From Prevotella sp. (GTDB taxonomy: Bacteria > Bacteroidota > Bacteroidia > Bacteroidales > Bacteroidaceae): a stretch of DNA of 27,020 nt. The stretch is taken from NCBI GenBank assembly GCA_016291915.1, contig JAEEZP010000028.1:1-27020 (forward strand), written 5' to 3'. Below the pieces are notes generated by a model, which worked only from the letters and a program-made list of their open reading frames with translations, did not search any database and had not been told where the DNA came from. Of this stretch, positions 8,860 to 15,732 are shown piece after piece (the stretch's first letter is position 1; the number at the start of each line of letters is the position of its first letter). The translations under genes were made by a program, and so were the position numbers.

Positions 8860-8894
8860 AAATTAGCAGGATAACGATATCCTGCTAATTTTTT
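8860..8894 (+). terminator. Strong intrinsic terminator after the polyprenyl synthase
   Basis: AAATTAGCAGGATA (8860-8873) pairs perfectly with TATCCTGCTAATTT (8878-8891) across the tetraloop ACGA and runs into a T tract. This 14-bp stem lies 17 bases after the stop codon. Confidence 0.9.
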
Positions 8895-8940
8895 ACTCTT
8901 TTCTTTCTCGTAATACCCTAATCATTCAGTGATTAAGGCA

Positions 8941-9099
8941 TCAGTACTGAACTAATTTAGTACCGATTAGTCGACTATTAGTACTTCAAAGTGCACTAAT
9001 CAAGTACCGATTAGTCTACTATTAGTACTTAAAAGTGCACTAATCAAGTACCGATTAGTCGACTTTTACCTATGAATACTCTGATAGTATAGTACTATA
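8941..9099. repeat. 44-bp tandem repeat (about 2.5 copies) with internal hairpins and AGTAC palindromes
   Basis: Copies run 8959-9002, 9003-9046 and 9047-9068 (half copy), differing at two positions between the full units. Each unit opens AGTACCGATTAGTCGACTA, carrying the palindrome TAGTCGACTA in copy 1, TAGTCTACTA in copy 2 and the form TAGTCGACTT in the half copy. Each full unit continues into ATTAGTACTT..AAGTGCACTAAT, which can fold into a hairpin (8977-9000, 9021-9044) with a 2-base bulge. Perfect palindromes TCAGTACTGA (8941-8950) and TATAGTACTATA (9088-9099) frame the array. It fills the gap between the polyprenyl synthase terminator and the convergent deoC stop. No coding frame is supported. 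Confidence 0.85.
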
Positions 9100-9124
9100 T
9101 ATTTAGGTATTGATTATTCCTTCT

Positions 9125-10018
9125 TTAGAAGAACTTTACTTCCTCACCGACAATCTCACTTAAAAGGAGGTTGGCCAGTCGTGAGGTACCCATACGGAAC
9201 CATTTGTTAGTCAGCCATTTGTCGCCTAATACTTCCTTTACAATCGTGTAGTAGGTGAGGGCATCCATCACACTGTTGATGCCACCGGCGGGTTTGAAAC
9301 CAATCTGAATACCTGTTTGCTCATAATACTCTTTGATAGCCTGACACATGATATAGGCTGCCTCCGGAGTGGCGGAAATCTTCTCCTTACCCGTTGAAGT
9401 CTTGATATAGTCAGCACCTGCATACATCGATAAAATCGATGCTTTTTTAATGTTTGTGCCAGTCTTTAAACAGCCAGTCTCCAGGATCACTTTCATGGCT
9501 ACATCCTCACCACAGGTGGCTTTCAGTTCTGCGATATCATCACAGACACTCTCATAATCACCAGCTAAGAACTTACCTACTGGCATGACGATATCAATCT
9601 CTGTAGCTCCGTCTTTAACAGCTAATGCTGTCTCTGCAATCTTTACTTCAATGAGCGCTTGTGAACTGGGGAAACTTCCTGATACACAGGCTATTTCTAC
9701 ACCATCAACTTCCAATGTCTGTGAAACGGTTTTGGCAAAACAGGGATATACACAGATGGTGGCCACATGGGGTAGGTCACCATATGCTTCATCAAACTGA
9801 TTGACACGCTCTGTGAATGCCATCACACTCTCGTCGGAATCAGTAGTCTTCAAAGTTGTCAGTTCGATACTACCAAACAGGAATTTCTTGATTTCCTCGG
9901 TATCGTTCTCGGGTACTTTCTCAGTAATAATTCTCTTAACAGCTGCTGCCACCTGGGCATCATCAACCTCGCAATTATACTTGCTCAGTGCCTGTTCATA
10001 CTTGTTTAACTCTGACAT
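9125..10018 (-). CDS. deoC: Deoxyribose-phosphate aldolase
   Basis: DeoC splits 2-deoxyribose-5-phosphate into glyceraldehyde-3-phosphate and acetaldehyde in deoxynucleoside catabolism, through a Schiff base. The active-site lysine lies in ADYIKTSTGKE near residue 207, and the second lysine in GFKPAGGINS near residue 241. ATICVYPCF near residue 85 and TEIDIVMPVGKF near residue 137 are further family motifs. At 297 residues it is longer than E. coli DeoC (259), mainly through an N-terminal extension that is usual in Bacteroidales. It is the last gene of the mnmG-to-deoC minus-strand block, 69 bases after the MazG-like gene. No strong promoter is visible in that gap. Confidence 0.96.
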   Translation of the reverse strand: MSELNKYEQALSKYNCEVDDAQVAAAVKRIITEKVPENDTEEIKKFLFGSIELTTLKTTDSDESVMAFTERVNQFDEAYGDLPHVATICVYPCFAKTVSQTLEVDGVEIACVSGSFPSSQALIEVKIAETALAVKDGATEIDIVMPVGKFLAGDYESVCDDIAELKATCGEDVAMKVILETGCLKTGTNIKKASILSMYAGADYIKTSTGKEKISATPEAAYIMCQAIKEYYEQTGIQIGFKPAGGINSVMDALTYYTIVKEVLGDKWLTNKWFRMGTSRLANLLLSEIVGEEVKFF

Positions 10019-10087
10019 AATTGATAGATTTATTATCTTGTTATATTATTGATTATTAAATATTTATATTTCTTATACTGTTTTCTT

Positions 10088-10414
10088 TCACGCCTTCAGT
10101 TTAGGATTATTCAGATGTCGTGTACTGTCACGGAATGTCTTTTTTTCGAATGTCTTACGCATCTCTTCTGTCAGATCAACACCTGTTTGATTGGCAAGAC
10201 ATGTCAACACCCATAATACATCAGCCATCTCTTCTCCTAAATTACTCTTTTCTCCAGGTTTAAACGACTGATCACCGTATTGACGAGCCATCACACGAGC
10301 CAGTTCTCCCACTTCTTCAGTGAGACATGCCATGTTGGTGAGTTCAGAGAAATATCTCACGCCATACTCCTTAACCCACTGATCTACAGCCTCTTGTAAT
10401 TCCTTTATTGTCAT
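10088..10414 (-). CDS. MazG-like nucleotide pyrophosphohydrolase
   Basis: This 108-residue single-domain protein of the all-alpha NTP pyrophosphatase family hydrolyses (d)NTPs to monophosphates, usually as a house-cleaning enzyme. The metal-binding pattern is visible: EEVGELARVMARQYG near residue 32 and EEMADVLWVLTCLA near residue 60, giving the ExxE...ExxD arrangement. It has one MazG domain, unlike the two-domain E. coli MazG. Its start overlaps the stop of the membrane-protein gene by 4 bases, so the two are translationally coupled. Neighbours dtd and deoC also handle damaged or surplus metabolites, but a joint function is only inference. Confidence 0.9.
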   Translation of the reverse strand: MTIKELQEAVDQWVKEYGVRYFSELTNMACLTEEVGELARVMARQYGDQSFKPGEKSNLGEEMADVLWVLTCLANQTGVDLTEEMRKTFEKKTFRDSTRHLNNPKLKA

Positions 10415-10671
10415 ATTAATAACAAAACTATAGCGATAATTCCTAATATTAGTAAGAATGTGAGATTCTTTTTGTTTTCATTTTTATATGTTTTCCAATA
10501 CATGAATTTATAAAAGATGATACCCAATATCATCCAGGCACCGATAATCATTATATCATGTAATATGGGTAGTTTCCAGATTTTACCTCCTAACCATCCA
10601 ATTAAAAATAGTACCAGCGCTATATTATGTATTGTCGGAATACTTTTTTTAATCCATTGATTCTCTTTCAT
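10411..10671 (-). CDS. Small membrane protein of unknown function
   Basis: I do not recognise a family. The 86 residues carry about three hydrophobic segments: IHNIALVLFLIGWLGG (about 15-30), IMIIGAWMILGIIFYKFM (about 41-58) and LTFLLILGIIAIVLLLI (70-86, reaching the C-terminus). The loop between the second and third is basic (KTYKNENKK). The gene is AT-rich. It lies 12 bases after dtd and overlaps the MazG-like gene by 4 bases, which supports its being translated within the operon. Confidence 0.72.
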   Translation of the reverse strand: MKENQWIKKSIPTIHNIALVLFLIGWLGGKIWKLPILHDIMIIGAWMILGIIFYKFMYWKTYKNENKKNLTFLLILGIIAIVLLLI

Positions 10672-10683
10672 ATTTCCTTTGTT

Positions 10684-11136
10684 TTATTCTTTATTATGTG
10701 TATCCATACAGATCGTGACCGGTCCGTCGTTCTCCAAATCAATCTTCATATAAGCGCCAAATTCACCGGTTCCAACGGCTTTTCCCTGTTCTTCCTCCAA
10801 CTTTTTACAGAAGTATTCGTAGAGTGGGATAGCGATCTCATGTTTTGCAGCATGAATCCAAGAGGGTCGGTTACCTTTCTTATAACCTGCATAGAGGGTA
10901 AACTGCGATACAACGAGTATTTCTCCATCAATATCCATGATCGATCGGTTCATCACACCCTCATCATCATCGAATACACGAAGGTTGATAATCTTCTTCA
11001 CCAACCAGTCAGCATCCTCGGTTGTGTCCTCATTGCAGATCCCTAACAACACCACATAACCGTTGCCAATAGCCGCTTTTACCTTCTCGTCGATGGTGAC
11101 ACTGGCATGATTTACCCGTTGTATAACTACTCTCAT
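10684..11136 (-). CDS. dtd: D-aminoacyl-tRNA deacylase
   Basis: DTD removes D-amino acids (and glycine mischarged on tRNA-Ala) from tRNA. The 150-residue length is standard. It begins MRVVIQRVNHASVTIDEKV, the typical N-terminus. The two active-site motifs are SQFTLYA near residue 77 and NDGPVTICMDT near residue 135, matching SQFTL and the cross-subunit GPVT loop. It lies 30 bases after uvrC and 12 before the membrane-protein gene on the same strand, consistent with one transcript. Confidence 0.97.
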   Translation of the reverse strand: MRVVIQRVNHASVTIDEKVKAAIGNGYVVLLGICNEDTTEDADWLVKKIINLRVFDDDEGVMNRSIMDIDGEILVVSQFTLYAGYKKGNRPSWIHAAKHEIAIPLYEYFCKKLEEEQGKAVGTGEFGAYMKIDLENDGPVTICMDTHNKE

Positions 11137-11166
11137 CTTATCTCTTTTATCTATTTATTGCTTATC

Positions 11167-13005
11167 TTATGCATTCTGATCGCTACGATGGAAATGATTC
11201 CATATCAATTGCGCTTTTGAAGAACCAATAATTGATGTAAGTTGTTTAATATCAGACTCTTTAATCTTTTTCACGGATTTCATTTTCTTCAGTAACTCAT
11301 CCTTCGTCTTCGGTCCTATACCCTTAATATCATCCAAGGCTGAATGTAGGGCATGCTTGCTTCGTTTATCCCGGTGATAGGTGATAGCATAACGGTGTAC
11401 CTCATCCTGGATACGTGTCAGGGTGTGGAAGAGCTCACTTTTCACATCAATGCCAATGGTTTGCGGTGGCCATCCGAAAAGCAACTCATTCGTACGGTGC
11501 TTCTCATTTTTAGCCAATCCTGCGATAGGAATGTCGAGATTCAATTCATCAACAACGACTTCCCGTACCACATGCATCTGACCGATACCACCATCGGTGA
11601 TGATCAAGTCGGGTAGGGGAGTACCTTCTTCTATCATACGACTATAGCGTCGGCGCACCACCTCTTGCATGGAGGCATAGTCATCGGGCCCAACAACCGT
11701 CTTTATCATGTATTTCCGATAATCTTTTTTCGACGGTTTCATCGCCTTAAACACCACACATCCTGCCACTGCATCCGATCCCGAGATATTCGAGTTGTCG
11801 AAACACTCTATCTGATAAGGGAGCTTCGGCAGTTTCAAAGCCTCTTGTAACTCCTTCATCAAACGTGTCTGTTTCTGTTCCGGATTCAGTTTCTCTGCTT
11901 GCTTCAACCGATCAAAACGGTATTGTTTGCAGTTCATCTCCGAGAGTTCGAGGAGCTTCTTCTTATCACCACGTTGCGGAACCGTGATCACTACATCCTT
12001 GATATTGGTTTCCAGTTCAAAAGGTACGATAATCTCTTTCGCATGACTCTTTACCTGTTCACGAATCTGGATGATAGCCAGGCTCAGGATTTCTGCCGCG
12101 TCTTCTTCGAGTTTTTTCTTTACTTCATACGTAAATGCCTGATCTGTAGTACCATTCGTAACGTGCATGTAGTTGATAAAAGCCGTTTTCTCATCTTGTG
12201 AAATGGTAAAGACATCCACATCATTGATGGTGTAGCTCACCACCTCACTCTTTGTAACGAAGGATTCCAATGCCAAATACTTGTTTTTCAGTTCTTCAGC
12301 ATCCTCAAAACGCAGTTCTTCTGCTGCCTTCTGCATCATGGCATACAGCATCTTCTGCACCTCACGCGAGTGGCCTTTCAGGATTTCCTTTGCCTGGTTG
12401 ATATTCGTTTGATAATCCTCATACGACTGTTTCCCTATACAGGGAGCCATACAGTTGTGGAGATGATATTCCAGACACGGTTTATATTTCTTTTGCTCGA
12501 TACCTTCTTTGGTAATCGGAAATCTACACGTGCGAGGCTTATAGATGGTTTTGATAATATCCAAGAGGGCATACATCGAACCGATATGACTGTATGGCCC
12601 GAAGTATTGGCCGTTTTTCTTGTTGATAATCCTTGTCTTGAATATCCTCGGAAGGTATTCTTTCGTGATACAAATACTTGGATACGTCTTACCATCCTTT
12701 AATAGGATATTATATTTCGGTTGATACTTCTTGATCAAAGCATTCTCCAGAAGAAGGGCATCTTCTTCTGTATTCACCACCGTATATTTAATATCCCAGA
12801 TCTTCGAGACAAGCACTTTCGTCTTGTATCTGTCCACTTCTTTATGAAAATAGGAAGAGACGCGGGCTTTCAGGTTCTTTGCCTTGCCCACGTATATAAT
12901 CACACCACTCTCATCATAGTATTGATAACTGCCAGGTTTCTCCGGCAGATTAGCAACAATATTCTTCAAGTGTTGCAGACGATTATCTCTTTCTTCCTTC
13001 TTCAT
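11167..13005 (-). CDS. uvrC: UvrABC system protein C (excinuclease subunit)
   Basis: UvrC makes both incisions in nucleotide excision repair. In order, the 612-residue product carries: the GIY-YIG nuclease (PGSYQYYDESGVIIYVGKAK, from about residue 22), a cysteine-containing region (PCLEYHLHNCMAPC), the UVR domain that binds UvrB (about 205-240), the RNase H-like nuclease (ECFDNSNISGSDAVAG near 405; PDLIITDGGIGQ near 480), and C-terminal helix-hairpin-helix motifs (DDIKGIGPKTKDELL). An in-frame TTG at 13050 would add MFHVKQ and nine more residues, but that segment is the translation of the parS-like palindrome. The ATG at 13005 (MKKEERDNR) is the better start. Confidence 0.96.
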   Translation of the reverse strand: MKKEERDNRLQHLKNIVANLPEKPGSYQYYDESGVIIYVGKAKNLKARVSSYFHKEVDRYKTKVLVSKIWDIKYTVVNTEEDALLLENALIKKYQPKYNILLKDGKTYPSICITKEYLPRIFKTRIINKKNGQYFGPYSHIGSMYALLDIIKTIYKPRTCRFPITKEGIEQKKYKPCLEYHLHNCMAPCIGKQSYEDYQTNINQAKEILKGHSREVQKMLYAMMQKAAEELRFEDAEELKNKYLALESFVTKSEVVSYTINDVDVFTISQDEKTAFINYMHVTNGTTDQAFTYEVKKKLEEDAAEILSLAIIQIREQVKSHAKEIIVPFELETNIKDVVITVPQRGDKKKLLELSEMNCKQYRFDRLKQAEKLNPEQKQTRLMKELQEALKLPKLPYQIECFDNSNISGSDAVAGCVVFKAMKPSKKDYRKYMIKTVVGPDDYASMQEVVRRRYSRMIEEGTPLPDLIITDGGIGQMHVVREVVVDELNLDIPIAGLAKNEKHRTNELLFGWPPQTIGIDVKSELFHTLTRIQDEVHRYAITYHRDKRSKHALHSALDDIKGIGPKTKDELLKKMKSVKKIKESDIKQLTSIIGSSKAQLIWNHFHRSDQNA

Positions 13006-13032
13006 ATGTTCATAAAAGACTATATTATTCAG

Positions 13033-13050
13033 TTGTTTCACGTGAAACAA
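13033..13050. promoter_or_regulatory. parS-like ParB-binding centromere site 1
   Basis: TTGTTTCACGTGAAACAA is a perfect 18-bp palindrome whose inner 16 bp (13034-13049) equal the conserved bacterial parS consensus. It lies between uvrC and apt. ParB binds such sites and spreads to organise the origin region for segregation. The match is exact, but binding is inferred. Confidence 0.88.
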
Positions 13051-13084
13051 CCTACTCGTTCTGGTGTCTCTTATGCCTTCTAAA

Positions 13085-13615
13085 CTAGACAGTTATCAAA
13101 GTGGTGATATCGGTGTCTTTTTCAAAAGCGTCCCTTCCGTGTAATCCTTCATCAGTGATTTCAATGAGGAAGTTCACGTATATTTTCTTAGGATGGAATT
13201 TACTAACCAGGTTGTAAGCTGCACGCATGGTACCTCCCGTTGCCAGAAGGTCGTCGTGTAAGAGTACGATGTCATTCTCGTCGATGGAATCTTTGTGAAT
13301 CTCAATTGTGTCAACACCATATTCTTTTTCATAACTCTCCTGAACAGTTGCTGCCGGTAGCTTTCCTGGTTTTCTACAAAGCACCACACCGGCATCCAGT
13401 TTGCATGCCAATGCCGATGCCATGACAAATCCACGGCTCTCGATACCCACAATCTTGGTAACGCCTTTGTCCTTGTACAACTCATACAATTCATTGAGCA
13501 TGATTTGCATACATTCAGCATCCTTAAACAGGGTGGTAACATCTCTGAAGTTGATTCCCTTTTGTGGAAAGTCGGGAATACATCTTAAGTGATCTAATAA
13601 AAACTTGTTATTCAT
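13085..13615 (-). CDS. apt: Adenine phosphoribosyltransferase
   Basis: APRT converts adenine and PRPP to AMP in purine salvage. The 176-residue length is standard. The N-terminal IPDFPQKGINFRDVTTL is the adenine-site region, GIESRGFVMASALA near residue 58 is conserved in the family, and VLLHDDLLATGGTMRAA near residue 117 is the PRPP-binding loop. It is flanked on both sides by parS-like sites, in the 79-base gap to uvrC and the 36-base gap to mnmG. Both neighbours run in the same direction. Confidence 0.97.
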   Translation of the reverse strand: MNNKFLLDHLRCIPDFPQKGINFRDVTTLFKDAECMQIMLNELYELYKDKGVTKIVGIESRGFVMASALACKLDAGVVLCRKPGKLPAATVQESYEKEYGVDTIEIHKDSIDENDIVLLHDDLLATGGTMRAAYNLVSKFHPKKIYVNFLIEITDEGLHGRDAFEKDTDITTLITV

Positions 13616-13631
13616 ATTGTTGTATGTTTAT

Positions 13632-13647
13632 TGTTTCACGTGAAACT
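13632..13647. promoter_or_regulatory. parS-like ParB-binding centromere site 2
   Basis: TGTTTCACGTGAAACT matches the 16-bp parS consensus at 15 positions (last base T for A). It lies 4 bases beyond the mnmG stop, in the mnmG-apt gap, 598 bp from site 1. Two sites this close are not expected by chance. Confidence 0.85.
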
Positions 13648-13651
13648 TTTG

Positions 13652-15532
13652 TTATCTTCCAAGCAATACCAGTAGTACGTTGATGTCGCTGGGTGATACG
13701 CCCGGTATCCTACTGGCTTGTGCGATTGTTTCGGGATTGATGCGGTTGAGCTTCTGACGACATTCGATGGATAACGACTGCAGGCTGTCGTAATCGAATC
13801 TTCCTTTGATCTTGATGTCTTCCAGTCGGTGCATCTTGTCGGCAATAATCTTTTCCCGCTCGATATACCCAGCATATTTCATCTTCACCTCTGCAGCCTC
13901 TATGATCTCCTCCCGTCTGTTCTTCGGTGCATCCAACACTTCCTGCAAACCGGGAATCAGTGTGGTGAGGTTATGGAGGTTGATCTGTGGACGACTGATG
14001 AGATCGATGGCTTTACATCCGGCACGCAGTGGGGTAGTGCCCATCGCCTCTAACCGGTCGTTGACATCCTTCGTCTTGACAGGGGCGTTCGCACAGAAAT
14101 CAATGATCCGCTGAACGGCTCCTTTCTTCTCCATCCACCAGTCGTAACGGTCGCGTTTCACTATACCCAGTTCATAACCCTTCTCCGTCAGTCGTGCATC
14201 CGCATCATCCTGACGCAGTAAGATACGGTATTCCGCACGTGAGGTGAACATACGGTAAGGCTCATCAACACCCTTTGTGACCAGGTCATCAATCAGCACA
14301 CCGATATACGACTCGTCGCGGTGCATGATAAAAGGAGTGCCTCCACCACAGTAGATGGCGGCATTCGCACCGGCCACCAACCCTTGTCCTGCTGCTTCCT
14401 CATAACCCGTGGTACCGTTTACCTGACCGGCAAAGAAGAGTCCGCTGATGATCTTCGACTCTAAGGAATGCTTCAGTTGGGTGGGGTCGAAGAAGTCGTA
14501 TTCTATAGCGTACCCCGGGCGGTATGCTTTCACATCACGTAAGGCAGGAATCTTCCGCAGAGCCTCTATCTGCACTTCCATCGGCATGCTCGAAGAGAAT
14601 CCGTTCAGGTACATCTCGTTCGTGTCGGTGCCCTCCGGTTCGAGAAACAGCGGATGGGAGGTACGCTCAGGGAAGGTTACCAGTTTTGTCTCTATCGAAG
14701 GACAATAACGGGGTCCGATACTCTGTATCTGTCCGTTGTACAACGGCGAATCCTTGATGCCGCCTTGCAGGATACGGTGCACCTCCTCGTTGGTGTTGAA
14801 AGTCCAACAAGGCAGTTGTGGGAGCTGACGATGCTCACCGAAGAAAGAAAACTGATGGAAATCATTCTCACCCGGTTGGATCTCCGCGTCTTCGAAATGC
14901 ACTGAGCGGCGATCAATCCTCACGGGGGTACCTGTCTTCATCCTACCCATCGTGATACCATGCTGGCAGATGCTTTCGGTGAGATGCTCCACGGCCGGTT
15001 CGGCGATACGACCACCGGGGATCATCTTCTTACCGATATGCATCAGACCATTGAGAAAAGTACCTGCCGTAAGCACGATGGCTTTAGCATAAATCTCTGT
15101 TCCCCAGATGGTTACAACACCCTTTACCTGTGGGTTAGGACCTTTCTCCACCAACAGTTCCTCTACCTGATCCTGCCAGATATCCAGGTTGTCGGTATGA
15201 TCCAATGCCGAGCGCCACGCCCAGATAAACTTCCCACGATCACATTGGGCTCGGGGACTCCACATCGCAGGACCTTTGCTGCGGTTGAGGATACGAAACT
15301 GTATGGCTGTCTTGTCAGTAACCAGTCCCATCTGTCCGCCCAACGCATCTATCTCTCTGACTATCTGTCCTTTAGCAATACCACCAACGGCAGGATTACA
15401 ACTCATCTGTGCAATCTTGTTCATATCCATGGTCACCAGACAAGTCTTGGCTCCCATATTGGCGGCGGCTGTTGCTGCTTCGCATCCGGCGTGTCCTCCA
15501 CCGATGACCAGCACATCATAGTATAACTTCAC
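13652..15532 (-). CDS. mnmG: tRNA uridine-34 5-carboxymethylaminomethyl modification enzyme, FAD subunit
   Basis: MnmG (GidA) works with MnmE to modify the wobble uridine of several tRNAs. The 626-residue length is typical. The N-terminal FAD site is VIGGGHAGCEAA at residues 9-20, followed by MSCNPAVGGIAKG and REIDALGGQMG. GRMKTGTPVRID near residue 196 and TSRAEYRILLRQDDADARL near residue 408 are GidA signatures. The C-terminal helical domain, which binds MnmE and tRNA, is complete to ASRIPGVSPSDINVLLV. In many bacteria this gene sits near oriC, which fits the parS-like sites just downstream. It is the first gene of the minus-strand block, with a promoter at about 15590. Confidence 0.97.
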   Translation of the reverse strand: MKLYYDVLVIGGGHAGCEAATAAANMGAKTCLVTMDMNKIAQMSCNPAVGGIAKGQIVREIDALGGQMGLVTDKTAIQFRILNRSKGPAMWSPRAQCDRGKFIWAWRSALDHTDNLDIWQDQVEELLVEKGPNPQVKGVVTIWGTEIYAKAIVLTAGTFLNGLMHIGKKMIPGGRIAEPAVEHLTESICQHGITMGRMKTGTPVRIDRRSVHFEDAEIQPGENDFHQFSFFGEHRQLPQLPCWTFNTNEEVHRILQGGIKDSPLYNGQIQSIGPRYCPSIETKLVTFPERTSHPLFLEPEGTDTNEMYLNGFSSSMPMEVQIEALRKIPALRDVKAYRPGYAIEYDFFDPTQLKHSLESKIISGLFFAGQVNGTTGYEEAAGQGLVAGANAAIYCGGGTPFIMHRDESYIGVLIDDLVTKGVDEPYRMFTSRAEYRILLRQDDADARLTEKGYELGIVKRDRYDWWMEKKGAVQRIIDFCANAPVKTKDVNDRLEAMGTTPLRAGCKAIDLISRPQINLHNLTTLIPGLQEVLDAPKNRREEIIEAAEVKMKYAGYIEREKIIADKMHRLEDIKIKGRFDYDSLQSLSIECRQKLNRINPETIAQASRIPGVSPSDINVLLVLLGR

Positions 15533-15582
15533 GACAATGTTTTGAATGGTTTTCTACACGAAAAAGACATGTATCACTTTTG

Positions 15583-15590
15583 CAAAAGTA
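15583..15590 (-). promoter_or_regulatory. -7 box for the mnmG-to-deoC block
   Basis: TACTTTTG on the minus strand matches TAnnTTTG, 50 bases before the mnmG start. No clear TTTG is seen at -33. It is divergent from the iorA promoter about 55 bp away. Confidence 0.45.
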
Positions 15591-15640
15591 AGCATAAAAA
15601 ATGAATTATACTAAGAAAAGTATTATTTTTGTTTAAAATC

Positions 15641-15671
15641 TTGGGGAGATAAATAAAATTATATACCTTTG
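15641..15671 (+). promoter_or_regulatory. Promoter of the iorA-iorB-aminotransferase operon
   Basis: TTG at 15641-15643 is followed after 20 bp by TACCTTTG (15664-15671), both matching the Bacteroidetes -33/-7 consensus at ideal spacing. The predicted leader to iorA is about 55 bases. Confidence 0.75.
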
Positions 15672-15732
15672 CGAAACATTATCAAACCATGAATTATCTA
15701 GTAACCAAGATATTCCAAATCTATTTAATAAC

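Noticed and set aside
8959..9068. Possible CRISPR array in the 44-bp repeats
   Set aside because: Copies are directly adjacent with no unique spacers, and no cas gene is near.
13006..13050. N-terminal extension of uvrC from a TTG codon
   Set aside because: The extension is the translation of the parS-like palindrome, and the ATG at 13005 begins the conserved region.
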